DNA of 64,000 bases, from assembly GCF_900142925.1 (NCBI RefSeq), contig NZ_FRCN01000008.1:366497-430496 (forward strand), given 5' to 3'. Each line of letters begins with the position of its first letter. The stretch's first letter is position 1. The stretch is from Chitinophaga sp. CF418 (lineage in GTDB: Bacteria; Bacteroidota; Bacteroidia; Chitinophagales; Chitinophagaceae). Shown one piece after another: positions 18,484 through 26,582 of the stretch. The notes below the pieces were generated by a model. That model had not been told where the DNA came from and made no database searches. It saw only the letters and a list, made by a program, of their open reading frames with translations. A program made the translations under genes and the position numbers.

Positions 18484-18650
18484 CCTTATGGGTTCTATGA
18501 AGTTTCTATATCTCCATATCGCTATACCGTCATCTGGATATCACTTCACCGACATATGTATATCGGTTCGATATAGAGATGACGGTGAAATGATATGGAA
18601 ATGACGGTATAGCGATATGGAAGTACCGATAGAAAGTCCTGCTCATAAGG
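18484..18650. repeat. Large inverted repeat made of 22-bp units
   Basis: The intergenic region ahead of lacI contains two blocks of three 22-bp units that face each other. Rightward units are at 18570-18591, 18592-18613 and 18614-18635, each beginning GATAT; leftward units are at 18543-18564, 18521-18542 and 18502-18520 (19 bp). The arms include a perfect 20-bp inverted match (18514-18533 with 18601-18620), and CCTTATG/CATAAGG marks the outer limits. A further degraded leftward copy is at about 18402-18443. The transcript could fold into a long branched hairpin. I know no family for it. Confidence 0.75.
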
Positions 18651-18706
18651 ATCTATGAGTAAAAAAAAGGCAATTTTTGAAGTACTTTGAATCTTTAGCC
18701 CAGGTC

Positions 18707-18829
18707 CTACTTCTCCCCTCCGACCGACCTGTACAGGTGTACAACAGGCAGCAACGGCAGCTGTGCAGAAGGTTGGGGTTGTTTTCGGGCAGACAGTACC
18801 ACCAGGGCGATTAAATTGTTCACTTTCAT
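18707..18829 (-). CDS. Possible 40-residue small protein
   Basis: Between the TetR gene and the repeat array, an ATG at 18829 opens a 40-residue frame beginning MKVNNLIALVVLSARKQPQP and ending VHLYRSVGGEK. It reads in the same direction as the flanking genes and has a basic start with a short hydrophobic run. There is no homology I can name, and it may be chance; I list it because the interval has no other candidate. Confidence 0.2.
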   Translation of the reverse strand: MKVNNLIALVVLSARKQPQPSAQLPLLPVVHLYRSVGGEK

Positions 18830-18886
18830 AAGCTTATATTGACGGTGTAAGACTTGATAATGATGTTAGCGCCTAGACCCAAAAAA

Positions 18887-19534
18887 TCAGTCAGCAAATG
18901 ATGTTGTTACATTTCTGACAGCGTTCAGTAACACCTGTTGATTGAAATCGCCGGCGTTCAGTTTATATACCAGATTGAGCGATATAAGGCCATGTATTGT
19001 TGCCCACATGAAAACGTATACAACAGACACCTGTTCTTCTGATTGCTGATCTGCCGGCAGGATCTGCCTGATCACTTTTCCAAACAAGGTAACCAGCGCT
19101 TCTGCTTCAGGTGTATTGCTGTCATCGCAGCAGCCCTGGGTGTTTATACCAAACATTAACTGGTATAGTTCCTTTTCTGCGAATGCATATTCCCAGTATG
19201 CCGTCCACATGCTTTCCAGCTGTTTCTCCGGCAGATCATGTTCCTGCTGTGCCGTTTGAATACGTCCCGCCAGTTGTATGAACCCCATCTTCGCAAGGTC
19301 CATCAGTATTGCTTCCTTGTTCAGGAAATAGTCATAGATCACCGGCGGTGTGTGCGCTATCATGTCGGCTATCTTCCGCATGCTTACGGCTTGCCAGCCA
19401 TGCGCTTTGGCAATGCTCAATGCAGCGTCTAAAATATTGGTGCGGCTCTCTTCTTTGAGACGAAGCCTTCTTTCTTTAACTCCCATGGCAGTTGTGTTTA
19501 ATGGTTTATCTTTTTTGTTGTAAAATAAAGACAT
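18887..19534 (-). CDS. TetR/AcrR-family regulator with WHG-type C-terminal domain
   Basis: A 215-residue regulator from the ATG at 19534 (an upstream in-frame ATG at 19558 is possible). After a basic lead, SRTNILDAALSIAKAHGWQAVSMRKIADMIAHTPPVIYDYFLNKEAIL forms the TetR helix-turn-helix. The C-terminal part has YWEYAFAEKELYQLMFG, the marker of the WHG (TetR_C_13-like) ligand domain. Its promoter region carries a 14-bp palindrome at 19611-19624 that also occurs, slightly altered, ahead of the next TetR gene, so the two regulators may be linked. No effector is visible. Confidence 0.85.
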   Translation of the reverse strand: MSLFYNKKDKPLNTTAMGVKERRLRLKEESRTNILDAALSIAKAHGWQAVSMRKIADMIAHTPPVIYDYFLNKEAILMDLAKMGFIQLAGRIQTAQQEHDLPEKQLESMWTAYWEYAFAEKELYQLMFGINTQGCCDDSNTPEAEALVTLFGKVIRQILPADQQSEEQVSVVYVFMWATIHGLISLNLVYKLNAGDFNQQVLLNAVRNVTTSFAD

Positions 19535-19603
19535 GGTATTCCCCCTCAGATCCCACACCTTCGTAGGCGTGAGACCTTCTCATGACTTCACATGCTGTTT
19601 GTT

Positions 19604-19634
19604 TGAAAATAGACTATTTAGTCTTTTGTAGAAA
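19604..19634 (-). promoter_or_regulatory. Probable promoter of the first TetR gene
   Basis: On the minus strand a TTTC (19631-19634) and a TATTTTCA (19604-19611) are 19 bases apart, each close to the TTTG/TAnnTTTG consensus. The palindrome at 19611-19624 fills part of the spacer. Confidence 0.4.
19611..19624. promoter_or_regulatory. Putative TetR operator (AGACT-N4-AGTCT), site A
   Basis: AGACTATTTAGTCT is a perfect 14-bp palindrome (6-2-6) ahead of the TetR gene starting at 19534. It shares both AGACT/AGTCT arms with the site at 20304-20317. TAGAC...GTCTA sites are known for LmrA/YxaF- and NemR-type TetR repressors. Confidence 0.6.
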
Positions 19635-19664
19635 AGAAAAAAACAGCCATTCTCAAGGCTGTTT
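19632..19664 (-). terminator. Rho-independent terminator of the second TetR gene
   Basis: Read leftward, AAACAGCC and GGCTGTTT arms (19641-19648 and 19657-19664) close an 8-nt loop and lead into a run of T, 19 bases after the stop of the gene at 19683-20276. Confidence 0.85.
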
Positions 19665-19682
19665 ACGTTAATTGAGTAAGTT

Positions 19683-20276
19683 CTAAATAAGACTGTACGC
19701 TGACAGTTCTTTTTTCATTGCTTTCACAGCTGTCTTCATTGGCAACGGACTTCCGATTACACGGGACATCATTATTGCGCCCTCCAATGTTGCGAACATT
19801 TTCACCGCTATCTCATCTGCATTGATGGATGGAGATAATTCTCCGGTCTTCACGCCTTCTTTTATAATGCCGGCCAGCATTTTGACAGTCTGGCTGACAA
19901 CGGATCGGACCTTTTCCCTGATAGCAGGATTGGTATCATCCGAATCTACAGCAAAGTTCAGGATCGGGCATCCACCATGTATGAAAGAACCATCCAGCGG
20001 GTTCGTATTCAATTCTGCAAAAGCAGTCAACTTTCCTATAGAAGTCTTCTGTTCCTGCATTAAACGGTTTCTATGAGTAGTCAGTTTGTCGAGGAGGTAT
20101 TCTGCACTGGCGTAAGCTAATTCATCTTTGCTCTGAAAATGTCCGTACAGACATCCTTTTGCCACCTTTGCTGCCTGCAGGATCTCGTCAATAGAGGTAC
20201 CTGCAATCCCTTTTTCGTTAAATAAATCCGCCGCCTGTTCAATAATCAACTGCCTCGTCCTTTCCGACTTCTTCAT
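19683..20276 (-). CDS. TetR/AcrR-family repressor (LmrA/YxaF-NemR-like)
   Basis: A 197-residue TetR protein. The N-terminal domain is RQLIIEQAADLFNEKGIAGTSIDEILQAAKVAKGCLYGHFQSKDELAYA, a full TetR helix-turn-helix with the KGxLYxHFxSKDEL signature. The ligand domain has FIHGGCPILNFAVDSDD, the Gly-Cys-Pro motif common in LmrA/YxaF and NemR relatives, which often respond to drugs or electrophiles. A consensus promoter with an embedded operator lies directly upstream, which predicts autorepression. The regulated pump or reductase is not in the window. Confidence 0.9.
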   Translation of the reverse strand: MKKSERTRQLIIEQAADLFNEKGIAGTSIDEILQAAKVAKGCLYGHFQSKDELAYASAEYLLDKLTTHRNRLMQEQKTSIGKLTAFAELNTNPLDGSFIHGGCPILNFAVDSDDTNPAIREKVRSVVSQTVKMLAGIIKEGVKTGELSPSINADEIAVKMFATLEGAIMMSRVIGSPLPMKTAVKAMKKELSAYSLI

Positions 20277-20296
20277 TTACGTTAATTTAACCCGGT

Positions 20297-20328
20297 CAAA
20301 AATAGACTAAGCAGTCTTATCTGGCAAA
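20297..20328 (-). promoter_or_regulatory. Consensus promoter of the second TetR gene
   Basis: On the minus strand TTTG (20325-20328) and TATTTTTG (20297-20304) are exactly 20 bases apart, a full match to TTTG-N19-21-TAnnTTTG. The operator at 20304-20317 lies in the spacer. Confidence 0.75.
20304..20317. promoter_or_regulatory. Putative TetR operator (AGACT-N4-AGTCT), site B
   Basis: AGACTAAGCAGTCT has perfect 5-bp arms and touches the -7 element of the TetR promoter, so a bound dimer would block RNA polymerase. Confidence 0.65.
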
Positions 20329-20334
20329 TTTATT

Positions 20335-20366
20335 TTAAAAAGCCGTCCACCTGATAGCGGACGGCC
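20335..20366 (-). terminator. Rho-independent terminator of the lipoprotein gene
   Basis: Read leftward, GCCGTCC and GGACGGC arms (20359-20365 and 20342-20348) enclose a 10-nt loop and run into TTTTT. Confidence 0.88.
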
Positions 20367-20411
20367 TTCCCTTTTTACCACATGGTTATATTTATATTAA
20401 CATGACTTATC

Positions 20412-21170
20412 TTAACGTGGCGTATGCTCTACGCTCATACTTGATTCCAGTGCTGATTTCAGCTTGTTGTTGGTGTCAAGATCAGCATCGATCTTCAACA
20501 CAAGCTTTCCTCCGGTAAACGTACCTGTGAAGTCCCCGATCTGCAGTTTGGTCATTACGAGGTTCAGATCAAGTTTCAGTTTACCATCGAAGGTTACACC
20601 ATTTGTACCGATTGATACATCCTTACCGGTAGCGGTCAGTTCGATCTTTCCTACCACGACTACTTCAACAGGGATATCTGTTCCACGGAAGGTGATCCTG
20701 CCGTTCATTAACAGTGCTGGTTTAACTGTATCGCCCTGTATGCGGACATATACTTTTACCTGCTGGAAGTTTCCCAAAGGCAGCACGATGCTACCCAGTT
20801 CAGTACTATCGAGGATGTCGATAAACCTGTCGCTTTTAACGCTCAGATTAATTTCATCAGGGCCGCTCTTAGCGGCGAATTTCAATTCGCGGAATCTTAC
20901 TTTGATACTATCCCAGGTAAAATCAAACCTCAGGGATGGAAAAGATGCCAACGTTGGATCGTTGATAATTCTGCCCAGGCGCTCTGTTCCTGCCGCATCT
21001 CCGGCAACTGAACCTGTAGGATTGACTGCCTGGAGCTGGTAATCAACAGTGGCTTTACCATCTTTTGCCGGCGGCGCTACAGTTTCATCAGAGCTTTGTT
21101 TAGAACATGCGGTGAACATTACAGCAACCAGGGTCACAGCTGCACATAGCTGAAAAAACGATTTTTTCAT
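20412..21170 (-). CDS. Uncharacterised lipoprotein
   Basis: A 252-residue lipoprotein with the lipobox VMFTAC (Cys22) and then a polar linker. The rest is mostly predicted beta strands: SLRFDFTWDSIKVRFRELKF, LGNFQQVKVYVRIQGD, ALLMNGRITFRGTDIPVEVVV and KLKLDLNLVMTKLQIGDFTGTFTGGKLVLKID. This resembles DUF4382-like or other beta-sandwich lipoproteins of Bacteroidota, but I cannot assign a family. It has its own terminator, and no co-directed partner lies close by. Confidence 0.75.
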   Translation of the reverse strand: MKKSFFQLCAAVTLVAVMFTACSKQSSDETVAPPAKDGKATVDYQLQAVNPTGSVAGDAAGTERLGRIINDPTLASFPSLRFDFTWDSIKVRFRELKFAAKSGPDEINLSVKSDRFIDILDSTELGSIVLPLGNFQQVKVYVRIQGDTVKPALLMNGRITFRGTDIPVEVVVVGKIELTATGKDVSIGTNGVTFDGKLKLDLNLVMTKLQIGDFTGTFTGGKLVLKIDADLDTNNKLKSALESSMSVEHTPR

Positions 21171-21549
21171 GAGTAATTGGTTTAATTGTTTCCAATAAAT
21201 AGAGGTAAGAAGGTTTTACAATTGATATGCTTGCGCCTGAGTAACAGTAAGTGCAACTGACTCTCTTTGTGACATATGGTTTAAGTACGGGTCTTAGCTG
21301 GTATCTCAGGTTGCCTTCCGTCATACAATATTCGTACCGCAAGTCTCATAACGTCATTATTATTAATGCGATAGAGAAGCAGTCTTTATTCCCGGGTGAG
21401 CTATTATGCCACAACTTTATTGTGTTGTCTCATTTTACAAACAGAGTGGGGAAATATGTCATTACTTTTCTCAGTAATAATTTTGAATTCAATGGAAGGG
21501 GCTGCCAATAAGGTCTGATTCTTGTGGCAAATCGGGAAAAGGATAACGT
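21171..21549. other. Intergenic region without a recognised feature
   Basis: Divergent spacer between the lipoprotein gene and a small rightward gene. It must hold both promoters, but I found no consensus pair, operator or RNA gene. Short frames here look random in composition. Confidence 0.5.
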
Positions 21550-21795
21550 ATGAAGAAATTATCATTCAACTTATTGGTTGACGGTGTTCCCTACATGGTA
21601 AAAGCGGAACCTTTTGCTTTTAACAGCGAACAACGTTATAACGTAAGTTTTAATGGCAGTGAGACCTACATCTTTGCCTGGGACGAAGACACCTTGCGAT
21701 ATGCGCCACTCGGAGATATTGTAACAGACCTCCCAATGGCGCTGGAACAGGAGATAGCCAGCAGACTTTATGAAGTCACGCCCAGCAGGGAATAA
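21550..21795 (+). CDS. Small hypothetical protein
   Basis: An 81-residue soluble protein beginning KKLSFNLLVDGVPYMVKAEPFAFNSEQRYNVSFN. It looks like a single small beta sheet followed by an acidic helix (MALEQEIASRLYEV). Similar small proteins are widespread in Chitinophagaceae as far as I recall, without known function. It stands alone on its strand. Confidence 0.65.
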   Translation: MKKLSFNLLVDGVPYMVKAEPFAFNSEQRYNVSFNGSETYIFAWDEDTLRYAPLGDIVTDLPMALEQEIASRLYEVTPSRE

Positions 21796-22209
21796 AAACA
21801 GATAATAACATTTCCCTATACCTATTTTTTCAGAAATTCTTTTTAGCCAACGAACAAAACGAAAACAAGCACTGTTATCTAACAGTGTAAAAACTTACTA
21901 ACTCAAGTAACCGGATATATACAATCAAACTCCAGATCTCAATTACCAGAACAACTATGACAAACACCAAACACCACAGAACAGTCTATAAAATATACCA
22001 TTAAATAACCAGGACATATTATAACAGGTCGCTATCACGCCCTCCAGCAAGGTGATCTATTCTCATGTCTTCTTATACCCCTGACTTCCGCCTTCGGCGG
22101 ATGATCAGTATTTCTTTGTCTGATATGTATCACTCATGCATATATGAACACCCATGGCGGATACCGAAAAGCCAGAACAGAGTAGGTAATATTCTAAAAA
22201 ACACATTTT
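21796..22209. other. Intergenic region with two small palindromes
   Basis: An A-rich spacer ahead of the AidA/PixA-type gene. It contains CACTGTTA-TC-TAACAGTG (21870-21887), a perfect 8-bp-arm palindrome, and TCCGCC-TTC-GGCGGA (22087-22101). Neither is followed by a T run, so they are more like operator or RNA hairpins than terminators. No gene is evident. Confidence 0.5.
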
Positions 22210-22809
22210 ATGTCAAACTCAGCGCAAGCTCCCAGTCAGGCAAAAGCCAAACCGTCTTCAAAGATAGCGGCTACCACTGTCAACCTAATGACAATCGTTG
22301 ACACTGATTTGATAAAGAAAATATATGGCCCAAACCAAAATTCTAAGGATAACCCTGTAGGTCTTGGCCACCATGAAGGCATCACACTGATATGCCCTAA
22401 AGCGAACTATCTGGGGGAAAATAATAATGACTCAGCCCAAATCATATTCAAGGCAAATGTAGGAGACACCGTTTCTTTCTGGGGTTCCTCTTTGTCCGGT
22501 AATTCAGAGGACGCCGTTATTATCTATAATATATATCCTGTTAATCCTAATCCAAACAATGTGTTTAATTATTTCCATCAGGACAGGGAAAGCAGAACCG
22601 GTGCAGCGGTGCCTGATGAGAACAGGCAGCCGGAAGGCCTGCCAGCCCAGCATGTAGCCAGAGACTTTTATACATTCGATAGTAAGGTAGCCAATAAAGG
22701 CATAGAAAGCATGGGGATAAGTTTTGCCCTGTATACGCTTGATGACATCAGAGAAAACCATGTTCTTTATGGCTACTACTGGTGGGATCCAACCCTTGAG
22801 ATAAAATAA
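22210..22809 (+). CDS. AidA/PixA-type inclusion body family protein
   Basis: A 199-residue protein. After a Gln/Ala/Lys-rich lead the core begins NLMTIVDTDLIKKIYGPNQNSKDNP, then GHHEGITLICPKANYLG, KANVGDTVSFWGSSLSGNSEDAVIIYNI and ends YGYYWWDPTLEIK. This order (VDTDxIKxxYPNPSxDPxxPTGxxH...GDxIxWxxxSLxxNxDxxVxxY...YxWDPxI) is the PixA/AidA family, found as crystalline inclusion proteins in Xenorhabdus and as quorum-regulated proteins in Burkholderia/Ralstonia. Its biochemical role remains unclear. It has its own terminator. Confidence 0.85.
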   Translation: MSNSAQAPSQAKAKPSSKIAATTVNLMTIVDTDLIKKIYGPNQNSKDNPVGLGHHEGITLICPKANYLGENNNDSAQIIFKANVGDTVSFWGSSLSGNSEDAVIIYNIYPVNPNPNNVFNYFHQDRESRTGAAVPDENRQPEGLPAQHVARDFYTFDSKVANKGIESMGISFALYTLDDIRENHVLYGYYWWDPTLEIK

Positions 22810-22850
22810 TCTGACTTTTCACTATAGCACATATTGAAAGTTTTTATTAC

Positions 22851-22881
22851 AGCAGTTCTGCTTATGCGGGACTGCTTTTTT
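22851..22881 (+). terminator. Rho-independent terminator after the AidA/PixA-type gene
   Basis: AGCAGT (22851-22856) and ACTGCT (22871-22876) form the stem, followed by TTTTT. Confidence 0.75.
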
Positions 22882-22947
22882 ATATCCATTCCTGACGGAT
22901 TTGTTCTATTTTTCCTTTCTCCGCTCATCTAATTTTGATAAAAAAAG

Positions 22948-23259
22948 ATGAAACGGACCATGCGTATTATTTTAATTTCCCTGCTCGTCTTCCAGTCCGC
23001 CACCGGCTTTAGCACCAGGCATATGGGAGAAGGACAGGCCCTCTACGAGCATCATTGTGCCCGCTGTCATGGAACTGATGGCGCCAGAGGTATGTTTGGG
23101 GCTAAGAACCTGCAGAAAAGCCTGCTGCCCGACACGGCTATCACTTTACAGATCAGGAACGGTAAAAGGATCATGCCCCCCTTTAAAAAGAGGCTAACAC
23201 CAGGTCAGATAAACGAACTGTCTGCTTACATTAAAACCCTTAGAAAACCGGCAATATGA
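22948..23259 (+). CDS. Periplasmic mono-haem c-type cytochrome
   Basis: A 103-residue protein with a signal peptide (about 1-22) and one haem site CARCH (Cys37, Cys40, His41) after GQALYEHH. Met76 in KRIMPPF is the likely sixth ligand, and LTPGQINELSAYIKTLRKP is the C-terminal helix of class I cytochromes. It should pass electrons in the periplasm or act as a small domain partner of a dehydrogenase. The stop codon overlaps the next start by four bases (ATGA), so the two are translated together. Confidence 0.9.
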   Translation: MKRTMRIILISLLVFQSATGFSTRHMGEGQALYEHHCARCHGTDGARGMFGAKNLQKSLLPDTAITLQIRNGKRIMPPFKKRLTPGQINELSAYIKTLRKPAI

Positions 23260-23807
23260 CACCTGTAAAAACAACAAACATGCCTACCATCTCCCACATC
23301 GTATTGATTATTACAGCTACCACAACAGCGCTGATCAGCGGACTATTCTATGCATGGTCCTGTTCTGTAGTGCCGGGCCTGGCCCGGGTATCTGACAGTA
23401 CTTATCTTGAAGCGATGCAACAGATTAACAGAGCTATTCTGAACCCTGTGTTCTTCATGAGCTTTATAGGCACCGCCCTCCTGTTGCCCTTAAGCGCCTG
23501 GCTGCATTACGGGCCTGAACTGAATGCCCGTTTCTGGCTATTACTACTGGCGTCTGTTGTTTACCTGGCCGGTACCTTTGGCGTGACTATGCTTGGTAAT
23601 GTGCCACTGAATGATGCACTGGATGCCTTTAATTTATCCGCTGCCTCTGTGCAGGAACTTGCGGCCCAAAGGGCCAGATTTGAAGCTCCATGGAACAATT
23701 TAAATATCATCCGCACTATTGCCGGTGTAGCAACCCTTGTTCTGATCATTCTGGCCTGCCTTAGCCCGGCAGCAGAGACAACACGTCCGCCAGTTGTTTA
23801 CAGATAA
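23256..23807 (+). CDS. DUF1772-type membrane protein
   Basis: A 183-residue protein with four hydrophobic segments, at roughly residues 10-32, 66-85, 91-112 and 155-175. The pattern SGLFYAWSCSVVPGLARVSDSTYLEAMQQINRAILNP near the start, GNVPLNDAL in the middle and FEAPWNNLNIIRT near the end is that of the DUF1772/anthrone-oxygenase-like family. The reaction, if any, is unknown. The ATG at 23256 overlaps the cytochrome gene; another in-frame ATG is at 23280. Confidence 0.8.
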   Translation: MTPVKTTNMPTISHIVLIITATTTALISGLFYAWSCSVVPGLARVSDSTYLEAMQQINRAILNPVFFMSFIGTALLLPLSAWLHYGPELNARFWLLLLASVVYLAGTFGVTMLGNVPLNDALDAFNLSAASVQELAAQRARFEAPWNNLNIIRTIAGVATLVLIILACLSPAAETTRPPVVYR

Positions 23808-23840
23808 GCAACCAACTATTGACAGATAATCTATCAACGC

Positions 23841-23869
23841 AAAAAGGCGCCTCAGTTACCTGAGACGCC
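23841..23869 (-). terminator. Terminator between convergent genes
   Basis: GGCGCCTCAG (23846-23855) pairs with CTGAGACGCC (23860-23869) around a TTAC loop. Read leftward it is followed by TTTTT, so it ends the aminopeptidase transcript; it may also work rightward. Confidence 0.82.
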
Positions 23870-23894
23870 TCTGCTATTTAAATGAATGGGTTAG

Positions 23895-25292
23895 TTATTG
23901 TCGTAATGCCTCTATAGCGGCTATTGTTTTCGGCAGATCTTTACCCAGCTTCCTGCTGCCATCCGCAGTGATCAGGTAGTTATCTTCTATACGGACACCT
24001 CCGAAATCACGGTAAGATGCCACCGTTTTATAATCGATAAAGTTACTGAGTTTATCTTCAGCTACCCAACGGTCGATCAGTTCAGGAATAACATACACAC
24101 CGGGTTCCACTGTCAGCACAAATCCTGGCTGCAGTTCACGTCCAAGACGCAGCGACTTCCAGCCGAATTCCGTGCTCTTTTTTAAGGTATCAGTATACCC
24201 AACATATTGTTCGCCGAGATCTTCCATATCATGTACGTCCAGTCCCATCATATGGCCAAGACCACACTGAAAGAATAACGTATGTGCACCGGCAGCTACT
24301 GCTTCCGCAGGATCTCCTTTCATGAGGCCCAGTGTTTTCAGACCTTCTACCAGTTTTATGCTGGCTTGTGTATGTACTTCTTTATACTGTATACCTGGCT
24401 TCAACAGGCTTACCGCATGATCCAGCGAATCCAGCACCACCTGGTATACTTCGCGTTGACGGGTAGTAAACTGTTTGCCTACGGGGAAAGTCCTTGTCAG
24501 GTCACCGGCATAATGCATCACGTTTTCCGCACCGGCATCACAGAGCACCATCTGGCCTTCAGCTACGCGGTTACCATGGAAATGATTATGCAGGATCTGT
24601 CCGTTGATGGTCAGAATGGTAGGATATGATAAACGTCCTCCGCCTGCGAGGGCCGCTTCTTCTACTTTGGCTGCGATCTCATATTCCATCATACCTGGTC
24701 TTGTAGACTGAATAGCTGCCAGATGCATATCGGCGCTGATGGAAACCGCTTTCTCCAGTTCCGCTACTTCATGTTCATCTTTGATCTCACGCTGAGAGAT
24801 GACAGCTTTGATAAGCTCCAGAGAAGCATATTGCTGCAGACCGCTGATAGGTTGCTGCAACCATTCAGACAACTTAATCTTATTCTCAGGACGGTAAGGA
24901 GGCAGGATATGTACGCGACGACCGGAAGCTTGTGCACTTTTTAATACCTCCGCCAGTTGAGCATAAGGGCGTGTTTTTGCGATATTGACAACAGATGCCA
25001 AGTCCTGCAATGAAGGCAATGCTCCTGTCCAGATGATATCATCTATACCTGCTTCTCTTCCGAAAAGTGTCTCCTCCCCTGTTTCTGTATCCAATATTAC
25101 TGCCAGCCCCGGAATGTCGATACCGGCATAATAAATGAACGTACTATCCTGACGGAAAGGATAGGTATTATCCGCGTAGTTCATGCTGCTGTCTTCATTC
25201 CCCATCAACAGGATGATACCTTTGCCAACCTTCGCTGCCAGCTTTTGTCTGCGGCTACTATAAACGAGTTTATCAAACAGATGTAAATGCAT
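23895..25292 (-). CDS. pepP: Aminopeptidase P family protein (Xaa-Pro aminopeptidase, M24B)
   Basis: A 465-residue cytoplasmic metallopeptidase. The N-terminal creatinase-like domain (about 1-165) includes the RQDSTFIYYAGIDIPG block. The pita-bread domain keeps all five metal ligands: Asp252 and Asp264 (CDAGAENVMHYAGD), His347 (GLGHMMGLDVHD), Glu396 (VEPGVY) and Glu436 (GVRIED). It removes N-terminal residues that precede proline. It has no operon partner here. Confidence 0.9.
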   Translation of the reverse strand: MHLHLFDKLVYSSRRQKLAAKVGKGIILLMGNEDSSMNYADNTYPFRQDSTFIYYAGIDIPGLAVILDTETGEETLFGREAGIDDIIWTGALPSLQDLASVVNIAKTRPYAQLAEVLKSAQASGRRVHILPPYRPENKIKLSEWLQQPISGLQQYASLELIKAVISQREIKDEHEVAELEKAVSISADMHLAAIQSTRPGMMEYEIAAKVEEAALAGGGRLSYPTILTINGQILHNHFHGNRVAEGQMVLCDAGAENVMHYAGDLTRTFPVGKQFTTRQREVYQVVLDSLDHAVSLLKPGIQYKEVHTQASIKLVEGLKTLGLMKGDPAEAVAAGAHTLFFQCGLGHMMGLDVHDMEDLGEQYVGYTDTLKKSTEFGWKSLRLGRELQPGFVLTVEPGVYVIPELIDRWVAEDKLSNFIDYKTVASYRDFGGVRIEDNYLITADGSRKLGKDLPKTIAAIEALRQ

Positions 25293-25373
25293 AGTCTTTA
25301 TAAATCTGCCACGAATTTAGTACTTAGATATCTAATTCCGTTTGTATTCAAAATAAAAAAGTAGGCGTTACTG

Positions 25374-26396
25374 CTATTGTGCTGCCTTCACGATATGCAG
25401 GATCTGCTCATGATAATAAAAACTCTTTTTAAGATCCATCATATCCCTGGCGATGTTTTCCAATACCACCACACTGGTTTTTGTACCAGGGAAATAAACA
25501 TCCATAGAAATAAAGCCAGGAGCCACGCCAGTCACCGCCAGTTCGGGAACAGCTGTCTGCCGTGGAATAGTGATGCCATAACCATAGTCGATCGTTCCGA
25601 GTGTAACATGCTCTCTGAAAGCGTTTTCCTTCGGAGTGATCATCAGGCGATAGGTACTGTCTGACAGCAGCTTTCCGCTATGAAGGGCGTTGTTCCATTT
25701 TACCAGATCATCCCCGGAGGAGATCAATCCGCCGGCAGCAGCAAAAACATTCAGCATGCTTTCCTCCTTTTGTGGCTGCCCTTCCTGGTTCAGCGTATAT
25801 CCCTGTGCCAGCTGTTTATATTGTTTAATTCCTGGATGGAAACTATGCTGCATACCACACTGTTTAAACAAAGCCATGCAAAGATCAGGGAAAGTCTTGC
25901 CGGATGTTTTCTCTACTATCTGCGACAATAGATCAAAGCTGATGAAACCATATGCGAAACGGGAACCGGGCCTGAAAGCAAGTGGCTTATCCAGCGCTGT
26001 AATACCGTGAGTATGTGATAACAGATGATGAATGGTAACAGTATCCGCCCATTTTTCCGCCAAATCAGGCAGGTATTTATGGATGGGATCATTCAGGCGC
26101 AGATGTCCTTTTTCTATCTCCTGCAATACGATCACGGCTGTGATCTGTTTACTAATGGAACCGATAATGAACTCGCTTTCCCCGCTAACAGCCTGTTTTT
26201 GTTCAAAGCTGGCGTAACCTGCCGTCTTTCTGTAGATAGTTTTTCCGCCCTGACTGACGACGACAATACCATTAAAGGGAGTTGTAGTACTGGCTGTCAG
26301 CAGGGAATCCAGCCTGCGGGAGATGTTTTTCTGTTGTGCAAATAAACTGCTGAAGGAACTCAGGAAGGCAATGAGGAAAAGGAAACGCCGGGTCAT
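25374..26396 (-). CDS. Beta-lactamase-related serine hydrolase
   Basis: A 340-residue secreted protein with a signal peptide (about 1-21, ending LFAQ). It has the class C-like nucleophile motif SISK (Ser80, Lys83) and the HHLLSHTHGI block of the family. The second motif is unusual: where relatives have Tyr-x-Asn (as in FxYSN), this protein has AYGF, so Tyr149 is kept but the Asn is Phe151. This leaves a nucleophile and general base but argues against true beta-lactamase activity; an esterase or peptidase role is possible. Confidence 0.8.
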   Translation of the reverse strand: MTRRFLFLIAFLSSFSSLFAQQKNISRRLDSLLTASTTTPFNGIVVVSQGGKTIYRKTAGYASFEQKQAVSGESEFIIGSISKQITAVIVLQEIEKGHLRLNDPIHKYLPDLAEKWADTVTIHHLLSHTHGITALDKPLAFRPGSRFAYGFISFDLLSQIVEKTSGKTFPDLCMALFKQCGMQHSFHPGIKQYKQLAQGYTLNQEGQPQKEESMLNVFAAAGGLISSGDDLVKWNNALHSGKLLSDSTYRLMITPKENAFREHVTLGTIDYGYGITIPRQTAVPELAVTGVAPGFISMDVYFPGTKTSVVVLENIARDMMDLKKSFYYHEQILHIVKAAQ

Positions 26397-26582
26397 TGGA
26401 TTGGATATTTATGCGGTGAGATTTTAATGATCTGCAAGTTCAGATAAATTAGCTGATTTATTTAACCGGAGTGAAGAAATATTTTTTTCAATGCATTCTT
26501 TTATCCATACGATATCACCACCAGCGTAGAAGAACATAAATTATGACTAATTTTATACCGGTAAGAACAAGATAATAACAAC

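Noticed and set aside
21251..21511. 86-codon frame in the divergent spacer
   Set aside because: Codon use and amino-acid composition look random, and it lies where promoters are needed.
22930..22937. TAATTTTG as a promoter element for the cytochrome gene
   Set aside because: The -7 match is exact, but it would leave only about four bases before the start codon, and the nearest TTTG is 26 bases away.
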